Shown here piece after piece: positions 46,919-56,524 of a stretch of DNA of 64,000 bases. Numbering within the stretch: the first letter of the stretch is position 1; the number at the start of each line of letters is the position of its first letter. The position numbers and the translations under genes were made by a program. The DNA comes from Strongylocentrotus purpuratus (taxonomy: Eukaryota; Echinodermata; Echinoidea; Camarodonta; Strongylocentrotidae): assembly GCF_000002235.5 (NCBI RefSeq), contig NW_022145604.1:33432908-33496907 (forward strand). Direction: 5' to 3'. Below the pieces are notes generated by a model. That model was given only the letters and a program-made list of their open reading frames with translations, had not been told where the DNA came from and did not search any database.

Positions 46919-46987
46919 ATGAGTCCGTTAAACTCGTATCCACGTTGTCTACATAAAAGATTCTTCTTGGCTGTCAATTTTTTGGAT
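46919..46987 (-). CDS. Putative small spliced exon, block 3
   Basis: A 69-base segment lies between an excellent acceptor (CTTTTATTCCAG|A) and donor (CAT|GTAAGT) on the minus strand. Only one frame is open: SKKLTAKKNLLCRQ, then RGYEFNGL. It begins with one and ends with two bases of a codon, the same phase class as the 75-base ankyrin exons. Copies occur at 30950-31031 (broken) and from 63968 to the window edge (open). It lies 2.6 kb upstream of the TRIM-TM start, so it may instead be in that gene's 5' leader. Gene membership is unknown. Confidence 0.4.
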
Positions 46988-47077
46988 CTGGAATAAAAGG
47001 TAGACAAGAACAGTAAAATGGACACGCATCTATAGTCATGTTTTTGTCAGTCATTTTACTGAAAAAAACATGTTGAA

Positions 47078-47265
47078 ATGAATGACACAAACGCTAGCAG
47101 TTGTTTAGATGAAAATGTTAATCGCTTGAGAGAAGAATCTCGGGTGATTTGTGAGGGCCAGTTAACAGTAGCAGACTGCAAGGCGGCGATTAATGAAATG
47201 TCAACAGGTAAATCACCAAAAAATTATGGCCACACAAAGGCATTCTATGTCAGATTCTGGGACCT
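47078..47265 (+). mobile_element. L1-like LINE remnant, block 3, left part
   Basis: The frame NVNRLREESRVICEGQ, then LTVADCKAAINEMSTGKSP and FYVRFWDL, is the start of an L1/Tx1-type reverse-transcriptase domain (CEG..T..EC..AI..M..GKSPG.DG...EFY..FW). It is cut at 47266 by the minisatellite foldback element. Confidence 0.7.
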
Positions 47266-47513
47266 GAGGTAAAAATGTCAGAGGTAAAAATGTCAGAGGT
47301 AAAAATGTCAGAGGAAAAAATGTCAGAGGTAAAAATGTCAGAGGTAAAAATGTCAGAGGTAAAAATGTCAGAGGTAAAAATGTCAGAGGAAAAAATATCA
47401 GAGGTAAAAATGTCAGAGGTAAAAATGTCAGAGGTAAAAATGTCAGAGGTAAAAATGTCAGAGGTAAAATTGTCAGAGGAAAAAATGTCAGAGGTAAAAA
47501 TGTCAGAGGTACA
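47266..47513 (+). repeat. 15-base minisatellite, left arm
   Basis: About 16 units of GAGGTAAAAATGTCA, with variants GAGGAAAAAATGTCA recurring at intervals and single changes such as ATATCA and AAATTGTCA. The variant order is not the mirror of the right arm. Confidence 0.95.
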
Positions 47514-48641
47514 AGCAAAACAAATGAGTGCCGTCATAATATCTCAGCACTCTTATCACTCAGAATGTCGAGACGTACAGCTACTGCATGGGCTAGTCTA
47601 TTATATTCCTTTCTAAATGGATGTGTTGTATATCGTACATGTCCTGAGGATAATATAATGTGGAAAATAGATTTTGAAATTTATTTTTTTGTGGAAGCAA
47701 TCAGAGAAGGTTAATCATCTAGCATAAACATGTAAGTATTGGTGTGTAGTGCAAGGTTTTGGAGTCATCAAAATGATAAAAAATTTGGCCCAGTCTTGGT
47801 AAAGTAACAAGCACTGTACACAGAAAGATATTGATATGGGACTACACAAACATATGGCATACAAATCGGGCAGGCATACAAAGATGTTACTTGTTATATC
47901 TGGGATATGAAGTCATTTGAAATAGATTTTCAGGGAATGACTTTTTTCTTTGATGTTCTATCACACTTGCATTGAACGCTCACAAATAATTTGTTTTACC
48001 TTTCCCCAGAACTCAACCTTCTCTTTAATTGATGTAACATGGGCGGCTTTCTGCTTTGTATCGGAGTAACAAAGCTGCTTATTGATTTTCTCCCAGACTA
48101 TTTTATACCGCAATAGTAATCGACAATATTTTATTGCAACGCGCGCACTTCGGGAATGTGATGGTGCGGTTAGCATTGATAACATGGCTTTCTGCTTGTT
48201 TCAGACTATCAAAATACCAAGCCCTCAAGAAAGTGGAATCGTCGGAAATATGCATTTATTGGAAATTACATATAAAAGTAGACATTGCCACGCAGTTAAA
48301 ATGTCCAACAATCTTCAAATATGAAGGAGAAGTAGGAGGGGGAAGGTTCAGAGATATCTGATCCTATTTTGGGGGCTGTACTGACTTTTCTTTTTATTTA
48401 ATGATTACACCATGGAGCGACAACTCAGCCTATAAAACATGGCCAAACTTCTCGATTTTAGAAATCTTAGAAGTTTGCTCAGTGTACCAGTACCATTTGC
48501 TTATACAAAAACATAATATACCGGTATATAAATATTGAATAAGGCAGACTAATGGGACATGGATGGTGTACTACGAGTTTCACGCCTTGCAAGCGGTCAT
48601 CAGACAACTGATAGCATTCTTCAAAGTACATGATTCCTCTA

Positions 48642-48710
48642 CAAGTCTTATTTTGAGCGTATACCAAGGTTGTAGACTACAACCTTGGTATACGCTCAAA
48701 ATAAGACTTG
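48642..48710. repeat. 69-base perfect palindrome
   Basis: Two 34-base arms, starting CAAGTCTTATTTTG and ending CAAAATAAGACTTG, are exact reverse complements about a single central base (48676). Such a structure would extrude as a cruciform. Confidence 0.95.
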
Positions 48711-48843
48711 ACTAATACAATACAATAAGACAGCGGTGAAATAACGACTGCAGAATATCCCTCGCTGTTCTTTTTCGATAAGCCTGATATATAACCCGGG
48801 TGTAAACATAACAAACTTGTCACATGCTTTTGTTTTTATTTTA

Positions 48844-49146
48844 TACCTCTAACATTTTTACCTCTGACATTTTAAACTCTGACATTTTTACCTCTGACAT
48901 TTTTTCCACTGACATTTTTACCACTGACATTTTAAACTCTGACATTTTTACCTCTGACATTTTTTCCTCTGACATTTTTACCTCTGACATTTTTTCCTCT
49001 GACATTTTTACCTCCGACATTTTTACCTCTGACATTTTTACCTCTGACATTTTTTCTTCTGACATTTTTACCTCTGACATTTTTACCTCTGACATTTTTA
49101 CCTCTGACATTTTTACCTCTGACATTTTTTCCACTGACAATTTTAA
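48844..49146 (-). repeat. 15-base minisatellite, right arm
   Basis: About 20 units of TGACATTTTTACCTC, the reverse complement of the left-arm unit, with variants TTTTTCCTC, TTTTTCCAC and TTTTAAACTC. Confidence 0.95.
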
Positions 49147-49149
49147 ACC

Positions 49150-49735
49150 GAGCCGTTCAAACACTATATTGTAACACTGAAGGACGTGTACTCAATGATG
49201 GCACTTCAACCAGGTATTTCCCCCATCTCCAGGAGAGGAAGAAAATGAGTCCTTTTATCCCCGTACCCTTTTCCTACTGTTTTCTTGTTTGTTTGATTGG
49301 TTTTATTTCTGCATTCAAAAAGATACAAATTCAAATTCAAAGTACACATATTCGAATAATAACAAATACAATGAATAAAATGTTTACAAAAGTAATTAAA
49401 AAGAAAAAATCATGTACAATTATATCATACGATAAACATTTACGAAGCATACAAATAAGATAAAAAATATATAGTAAATATTTCCAATAAATTAGAGAGG
49501 TAATTTAGAACGCAGGAGACCACAATTGCAATTGAAATGTTAACTTCTAGTTTAAGAAATACGAAATAAATTAGAGGTATTAATTTTCGCGCCAGTGAAT
49601 CAGAACTATCATTACATGCAAATGACTTTTGTGCATTTTTAAAGATTGTAATTCAGTTGAAGTATTATTCGCTGTGCTAAAGCATTTTGGTAAATGTTTT
49701 AATCTGACATTCAAAACATATCATTAATTATTATG
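49150..49735 (+). mobile_element. L1-like LINE remnant, block 3, right part
   Basis: Pieces match 31680-31935 of block 2: GTACTCAATGATGGCACTTC, then AIEMLTSSLRN and SELSLHANDFCAF, the last corresponding to the catalytic ADD box region. A LINE tail-like insert (49280-49480, minus orientation) interrupts it. Confidence 0.55.
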
Positions 49736-49739
49736 GTTC

Positions 49740-51290
49740 GAGGCATGGCCACACAGAAGATTTTTTTATGTTGGGGATCGGGGCAAAATGCAAAGAATTG
49801 TTGAAAATTTATTGTATTTTGGGGGGTATTTGTGGGGGTGGCCCCGTACCCTAGCCCCCGCTGCGTACAGTCATGATTCAGTGGCTAAGAAATGGCCTCG
49901 TTACTATGAGGCCCCAGGATTACTGTCAGTTACGGCTTAATGACGTAGGTCCCTTAATTGACTAGCATAGGAGCACACACATGCTTTAGCAGTCACGCAA
50001 AACAAACACTCACAAATCATTATTGAATAAAATCTGAGAATGTATTCCACCATTATGACTAACAGTGTATATATATATATATATATATGCATCAATTATG
50101 CAAAAAAAATTATTGCATCCTTTCATGGAATTTGTTTTAAAAACTGTTAAGTATCACTAAACATCGTTGAAATATTTTTAGTATATATAACACACATATA
50201 TATATATATATGTTCATGATGCCACGGTAGACGTTTCTTTACCATTATTACATTAAAATCTTGAAAGACAATCTTACCAAATCTCTTCGGAAGCCTTCTT
50301 ATTGAAGCCAAGTGTCATTCCAAAAGGGTTCGAACAAAACTGAAAACATCGATTTTAAGAAGCTGAGAAACAAATGGCGACGTTGTTGATATAAGTCTCA
50401 CTGTGAAATAACGAACAAGTTAGTTCCTGGTTTGAGTAAAGCCAATTCTACATAGGAATATGAACCAATCACAGTCATGAAGCCAGCTGTCTGTTTCTAA
50501 TCTTAGTGGGTTGATTATTATGAATTATGACGTCACACTTTCAAAGGTATCAGTCAGGTAGAGTATCTAGGATCTGTACAACTGATTATTTATGGGGAGA
50601 AGGTCGTCAATTTCCATGTGCAAAAGGCCATAATCTGCTGACACCAGACTTGGTGGAAATATCGTTATTGGCTTACAAGTCTGCATTTAGCAAACCCATA
50701 TAAAAATTCCCCGATAGTATGTAAGAGAGTCTACGGGTGCACCAACAATTAAAGATAAAGTTGAGTTCTGGTCATGCGACTGCATTGTGGAAGAAACAGT
50801 GTGGAATAGATCTGAAAAAAATTGATCATGTAGCAAATAAGTATTCGTATGTACTGCAAGGTTCGGGAATCGTCAAAATGATAAGAAAATTGACCCAGTC
50901 TTGGTAAAGTTACAACCACTGTACACAGAAAGATGTAAATGGGACTACACGAACATGTGGCCAAAAAAAAATCCATCCCGATTTTTATGCTATTACATGC
51001 CATATTTAGAATATTAACACATTTAAAGAGCAATGCTTTACAGGGAACAATTTTTATCCGATGTTCTTCCACACTTGCATACTATCAATGATAACGTTCA
51101 CAAATCATTTTTCACCTTTTCCCAGAACTCAACTTTCTCTTTAAGCCCTACAGTAAATAGCAGATCGTCTCCACTCGCACTAATTCATGTACAATACACG
51201 TTTTACAATTCATAATACACATCTCTCGCACCAGCGAACAGATAGAATTTATTACAGTTGCTACCCCCGCAAAAGCGGACTCCCTTCCGC
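49740..51290. other. Block 3 spacer
   Basis: Bases 50060-50740 and 51150-51260 match 33480-34530 and 11850-12960. TA tracts lie at 50068-50088 and 50194-50211. Bases 50850-51130 resemble 47730-48040 within the foldback element's middle in the opposite or rearranged order (for example AAGCACTGTACACAGAAAGA), suggesting that the middle segment is itself a dispersed repeat. No gene is seen. Confidence 0.45.
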
Positions 51291-51422
51291 TTTAAGGAGA
51301 AGGTTTATTGATCTTTATCTTGACTGAATTTGGTATCATTGCAATCATTAACTTCAATGAGTAAGAATATCACATTTGTTTAATGTGTAAATTCAAGCGA
51401 AAATTATAAAAGTTGATGAAAG

Positions 51423-51782
51423 TTGACGAAAAATCAATCCCCTCATGACCCCCAAAACAATCGTAATACAGCTGAATTTTTAGTGAAGTCACGGTACGAA
51501 CAACGCTTAGCTGATCGCGTTATTTGTGTGCAAATGACATGCATTGCATTGATTTCCATACCCATTCATAGGCGACGTAGTTTACCTTCATCGAAATCCC
51601 CTGGAAATATGGAGATGGACGAAAACATACTTCATTTGAGTTTTGAGGGGATAGAAGAAGGAAGTGCCTCGGACAGCGACAACGACAATGGATATTTGGA
51701 TGATCTTGACATAGAAGTAGAACTAGAAGATTTTTCTGATGTCGATGCAGTATATGATACGCTTACATACAATATTATATAG
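51423..51782 (+). CDS. Hypothetical acidic protein
   Basis: A plus-strand frame of 119 codons, or 58 codons from the more plausible MEMDENILHLSFEGIEEG, is strongly acidic downstream (SASDSDNDNGYLDDLD, then IEVELEDFSDVDAVYD). A TATA-like TATAAAAG occurs at 51405-51412. The stop is followed directly by a hAT-like MITE whose target duplication contains the last base of the stop codon. I recognise no family. It could be the first exon of a longer gene or transposon protein; composition alone gives weak support. Confidence 0.3.
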   Translation: MTKNQSPHDPQNNRNTAEFLVKSRYEQRLADRVICVQMTCIALISIPIHRRRSLPSSKSPGNMEMDENILHLSFEGIEEGSASDSDNDNGYLDDLDIEVELEDFSDVDAVYDTLTYNII

Positions 51783-51789
51783 CCTGCAT

Positions 51790-51860
51790 CAGGCGCGTAC
51801 GAAGGGGGGTGGGGGGGGGGGGGTAACCCCTTCTTGAAAAAAATCCTGCGTACGCCGCTG
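51790..51860. mobile_element. 71-base hAT-like MITE with 8-base target duplication
   Basis: The ends are CAGGCGCGTACGAAGG and CCTGCGTACGCCGCTG, which pair as imperfect inverted repeats, with a G-run inside. GCCTGCAT is present exactly on both sides (51782-51789 and 51861-51868), an 8-base duplication typical of hAT elements. Confidence 0.85.
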
Positions 51861-52529
51861 GCCTGCATGCACAAAAGCTGGCTTGCCAAAGTCATAGCCA
51901 GCTTGGCGATCGAGCTAGCCGTGAATCGCGAACCGGAATGATCCTGGTCTTCTCTCGATTTTCCTTTTTCTATTTATCTGGTACTACGACTGAATTTATA
52001 AAAGATACTAAATTAATCGGCCTAATCATACATATTCGTAATGACTATCTAGGCAGTTTTATGTAACTTTGTCGCCTATTTTGCTTCAGAAGATTCCTTT
52101 GGTCAGCATGCAAACTCTTCTTCGCACTTCCAGATCAGACACGTCCACGCTAACATGCCCTCAACATATTTCACTATTATTCCGATTTGTATGCTCAAAT
52201 GTGACGAAAATTACATACAAATCAAACAAACATTCGCAGCGAGTAATATTCATTCGGTGTATTTCATTTTAAGTATAACACAGGAAATATCACAAATGGC
52301 GGTAAATATACAACCAACGTTCAATTTATATAAAAAAAAGTTGCAATGCGGCATCCACCATTGCCCTGAATGTGTAATGTAGGGTAGTTCACACGTGACG
52401 TCACACTATCGCACGTGTTTTATCGCCGTCATTTCAATTTGTAAGTGGGTTCTGGAAAGGGTGTCAAAATTGCATTTAATTTATTTCCCACACTAGTGAG
52501 GGCTTACAAAGTAATTTACTAATTGTCTT

Positions 52530-53450
52530 AATAATGTGTATAATAAACTATTTTGATATAGCGCAGATCTCAAAATAAATGTAAGTCCTTATGCGCTAAA
52601 ATCCTGCACCATAGCAGTTTTTTGATATTCAGGGAGGAACTAACAAGGATTTTGACTGAAAGCAGAGGTTTCTTGCCGGGCAATATTTTGTTATCAATTG
52701 TTGTAAGTAATCTGGGCTTAATCCGTGCATGCAAAAGAACACCAATGTCAAAATCTTAAAATGAATGCGTTGTTTTACTGGAAGCCAATGAGGTTTTTCT
52801 AAAACTGGGCTAAAGTGAGTATGAAGTGATGGAGTGCGAGTAACCTACCTTGCCGCAGAGTTTTGGATTCTTTGCAACTTCTGAATCTCATTATCAGGTA
52901 TACCATACCATTACAGAAGTTAAGGCGAGAAAATACATGAGCATTTAACATGTCTTTCTGTGGACCTCTTGGAAAGAAAGAGACAAATTGTCCCAATCTT
53001 ATGCAAAGCAAATGATGCTCCTTTGCAGATAAATTTCACATAAGCTGACAATGACAAAATATGCTCATCTGGTCCCACACCAAGGTTTCGAGCTGAGTCA
53101 ACAGAGTGTATTACAGCGTTACCGAATGAAATGGTATCGATCCGTTTACATTGTCTAAAGTTACTTGTAAAATGAAGGACCTCAGTTTTATCCTCATTGA
53201 GTTTAAGACTATTATGAGCCGACCATATCTTGATATCTACCATACCATCCTAGAGTTACAAAACTGCTTCGTGCTGACGACCTTTCTTGAATAGGACATA
53301 CTCTTGGGTATCATCGGCCTGCATCATACCATTTAACTTGTGTTTGCAGATGCTATCCTGCAATGGGGGTAGCATACAAACTGAATGCTACCGGACCGAA
53401 TACTTACCCTTGCGGAAAATCATTAGAAGATAACTAAGAAACTGCCATTT
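52530..53450 (-). mobile_element. CR1-like LINE reverse-transcriptase fragment
   Basis: On the minus strand: MMQADDTQEYVLF-type catalytic box (about 53300), IWSAHNSLKLNEDKTEVLHF, ARNLGVGPDE, LSAYVKFICKGASFALHKIG and NEIQKLQRIQNSAARL in order. These are the core and thumb of a CR1-type LINE reverse transcriptase. Frame breaks and stops show decay. It is not related to the intact-looking copy at 19948-22762 beyond family level. Confidence 0.7.
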
Positions 53451-53559
53451 AATTTCGAACGACTACCCTATGTTTCCGAGTTCAAGAGCATTACTACATA
53501 TACTGTATCTGTCATGCATATGTTTCATGTATGATCGTAAGTTTATCAGCAATCTGAAA

Positions 53560-54130
53560 AAAGTATAATTTGCTTATTTGTTATATTTCAATGAACCTTC
53601 CCTTTCGATCAAGAGCTGCCCAATTCCCAAAACCACGAGAACATTAAAGAAATCTTTAAACAAAAATATATACAGAGCATAACAAATATTGGAGAGGAGC
53701 TCGCAAGATACGTAAACAAATAATAACTTTCCTATTATGAATCGGACATTGCTCAAACTTTTACTACTTTGTCCTCCTATTTTTCCGTATTTATCAAAAC
53801 CAAGTTACTATCTGGGTGGACTTCCCCTTTAAATCAGATTTGATGTGTTACATAAAATCTTTATGTAGGCATACCTGTCCTTTGTGTGTATTTTATGTTA
53901 GTTTTGGAAGTGGTTCATTTGTACTGTTTTTACCTTTTTCTTATTTTGATCATTTACGTACATGCACATGCCTCAGCTGTAACTAGGTACGTCATTTCCT
54001 TTGCATGAAAGCTTTGTATACTCTTTAGGATAAAGGCTGCCTTCATTTATTAATATTCTAGTACTCTACATTATTAAGTCTGCGATGGTGTCATCGTTAA
54101 TACTTCTTAGTTTTGAAGGCTCGAAATAGT
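53560..54130. other. Block 3 segment equal to the LINE target site
   Basis: The stretch matches 13260-13645 and 18050-18436, then passes without a LINE straight through TTAAGTCTGCGATGGTGTCA into sequence like that at 23179. It is therefore the unoccupied homologue of the L1-like insertion site. Confidence 0.65.
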
Positions 54131-54236
54131 ATACGCTATGATATAGTACTTATGAACATGTAATTCCAATGAATTTATTCTCCTATGTTTTTTTGTTTTA
54201 CATTAACTATTGTGAGAGGTTTAAATCTCGTTATAG

Positions 54237-54400
54237 GAAAAACACATTTACCAAAAGCTATAAAACCCAGAAACATCGTTAGATGTCGAAATTTTTGTTA
54301 GGGAATCGCAACTCAAGCCCCACTGTACGCCGCAAAATTTTCTCGTGATTAAAGGGTTAAAGGCATTTCGCAACCTGACTTCTGTATAACCATAAGAGGA
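54237..54400 (-). pseudogene. Diverged copy of the first-exon candidate, block 3
   Basis: The sequence aligns with 35750-35891, but the ATG-opened frame meets a TAA after about 13 codons and the donor is GGTAAATG. Probably a dead or noncoding copy. Confidence 0.4.
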
Positions 54401-54440
54401 AGGCTCGTACTATTGTTGAGCATTAGAATAGGGATCATGT

Positions 54441-55186
54441 CAGGAATTAGGGCTCGTCATTTTTCGTTATTGACAAAGTGTAATTGTTCAATGAATGCTT
54501 GATTTCTATATAAAATTCACAAAGTTTTCACACAAGTTTGTGATGGCTCAGTAGTTTGGAAGGGCTTTTTACAATAACAACCATTTCCCTAGCAGTAAGT
54601 ATTCCCACTGAATAAACGTAGTTTGCCTTAAGGGAATTAGAGCATGAAAATAATCGCTGCTTTTCTCGAAATAAAAAAAAATAAACTTCAGGAATGTGGG
54701 CTCGTCATTTTTCGTTATTGACAAAGTGTAATTGTTTAATGAATGCTTGATTTCTATATAAAATTCACAAAGTTTTCACACAAGTTTGTGATGGCTCAGT
54801 AGTTTGGAAGGGCTTTTTACAATAACAACCATTTCCCTAGCAGTAAGTATTCCCACTGAATAAACGTAGTTTGCCTTAAGGGAATTAGAGCATGAAAATA
54901 ATCGCTGCTTTTCTCGAAATAAAAAAAAAATAAACTTCAGGAATGTGGGCTCGTCATTTTTCGTTATTGACAAAGTGTAATTGTTCAATGAATGCTTGAT
55001 TTCTATATAAAATTCACGAAGTTTTCACACAAGTTTTTGATGGCTCAGTAGTTTGGAAGGGCTTTTTACAATAACAACCATTTCCCTAGCAGTAAGTATT
55101 CCCACTGAATAAACGTAGTTTGCCTTAAGGGAATTAGAGCATGAAAATAATTACTGCTTTTCTCGAAATAAAAAAAAATAAACTTA
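54441..55186. repeat. Three tandem 248-249-base repeats containing a TATA-like motif
   Basis: Copies start at 54441, 54689 and 54938 with CAGGAATKWGGGCTCG and end in an A-run then AAACTT. Each contains TTTCTATATAAAATTC (TATA-like on either strand), an AACAACCATTTCCCTAGCAG phrase and a GAATAAACGTAG phrase. Block 2 has a single copy (35935-36190). The second and third copies look nearly identical, so the amplification is recent. Confidence 0.9.
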
Positions 55187-55244
55187 AGTGTTCAAGAATA
55201 TACATGGAATATGTCAAAAAAGGTAGAAAATGTCTGTTTGGGGT

Positions 55245-55430
55245 AATGAGCACATTTTTTTATTTTTTTGATCCTCAAAAAAATTTCAATTTGCACCCCC
55301 CCCCCCCCTTGAGCGCCAGGGGGGGGGGGGGGCCCAACCCCCCAAAAAGGTAAAAATCACGTGATTTTACATGATTTTTTTCTCAAGGGGGGGGGGGGGG
55401 CCGGGCCCCCCCCCCCTGGATCCGCCACTG
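55245..55430. mobile_element. G/C-run hAT-like MITE
   Basis: The right end read outward is CAGTGGCGGATCCAGG, a common hAT-like terminus, followed by runs of 10-14 G or C. A palindrome around AAAATCACGTGATTTT lies in the middle. The left end is not clearly defined. Confidence 0.5.
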
Positions 55431-55431
55431 G

Positions 55432-56024
55432 GGCGTCCCACAACAGGACCTGCCAGAGCCATTTATTAGGATAGTGTGGCGAACCTGGTTCGAGTTGGGC
55501 ACGATACTGCTTTGTTGAACAAGCACAGTACAACAAATATACGCCATCTTGTGACCAAGTGAAAGCAAGTTGGCCAAATTCCGTGTATAAATGGATCTGG
55601 AACCAAGAAAAAATTCCCCTCCAAAAAAATCTCCCTTGTAAGCAAATAAAGTACTACCCCGGCAATAAAATAAATGCCCTACCAAAGGAGAAATATGTTC
55701 CTTCTTTTTCTGTTGCTCCCTTAAATAATATTCTTGAACCATTCGTGTGCTTTGTTCACTCATTGCAGTCCCCCGCCTTCCCCGCCAACTAGGCCACCCC
55801 GTCCCCCTAAACAAAATTACAACATATGGAATCATGGAATTATGAACAGGAAAATGAAATAATGCAAATAGAAGTGTCAATTAAGTTGATAATTTTTGTA
55901 TCTTAGTTCAAGTAGAGTAAATCTCAACGTACCGTACAACTCTTTTAAAGAGCGCCATCTAAAACAAAATGTCGACGTGACCTGTAAGTAAGTCTGAGAT
56001 GGTCTGCCGTGTAACCTATCGAAT
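55432..56024. other. Block 3 spacer
   Basis: The stretch is homologous to 36866-37100 joined directly to 38700-39155, showing the site before the 1.59 kb element inserted in block 2. Open frames here lack domains. Confidence 0.55.
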
Positions 56025-56520
56025 TGAGACATTGATGATGATATGAAATTTTAAAATGACGATGATTGCTGATGATGATGATAATGCTGCTGCTGATGAT
56101 GGTGGTGATGATGTTGATGATGACATCTTAATAATTATAATCTTCATAAATTACATGATTATTATCAACATATTTTTATCAACATCATCATAATCATCAT
56201 TACCATCATCATCACTGTCATCATTCTTCATCACTACTACTAACACAATCAAAATCATCATTACGCCCATCGGCCATGTCATCACTATCATCATCTATTC
56301 CATCCCCGACCTTGTCATCTACGTTATTATTAAAAAAAACACCTTGTCGCGGTATTGCTGTCATCATCATTTTCAATGTTTATATCGTAATATCATCATC
56401 GTCATAATCTTCATCATCATCATCATCATCATTCGACTCCGTTTGAATCATAACTATTGACAATCAATTATTCTACATCACTTTCACATAGTCAACATCA
56501 ACATCACCACTGCCGTTATC
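56025..56520. repeat. (CATCAT)n-rich field, block 3
   Basis: This is the counterpart of 39160-39890. GATGAT repeats dominate 56035-56120 and CATCAT repeats thereafter, so the strand bias flips at the same relative place. Confidence 0.85.
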
Positions 56521-56524
56521 ACTA

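Larger units (their letters stand above)
47266..49146. mobile_element. Foldback element with 15-base minisatellite arms
   Basis: The left arm (47266-47513) is about 16 direct repeats of GAGGTAAAAATGTCA. The right arm (48844-49146) is about 20 repeats of the reverse complement, TGACATTTTTACCTC. They flank 1.33 kb of unrelated DNA that includes a 69-base perfect palindrome. The element interrupts an L1-like remnant. Inverted arms made of short direct repeats are the hallmark of Drosophila FB and sea urchin TU foldback elements, whose TU arms are, to my recollection, also built of about 15-base units. No transposase is visible. The frames rich in EVKMS or SDIFT are artefacts of the 15-base period. 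Confidence 0.8.

Noticed and set aside
47266-47513. Possible CRISPR-like array
   Set aside because: Units are contiguous with no unique spacers, and the DNA is from an animal.
47275-49164. Open frames of repeated EVKMS or SDIFT pentapeptides
   Set aside because: The 15-base period is a multiple of three, so a minisatellite is open in several frames on both strands. Nothing else supports coding.
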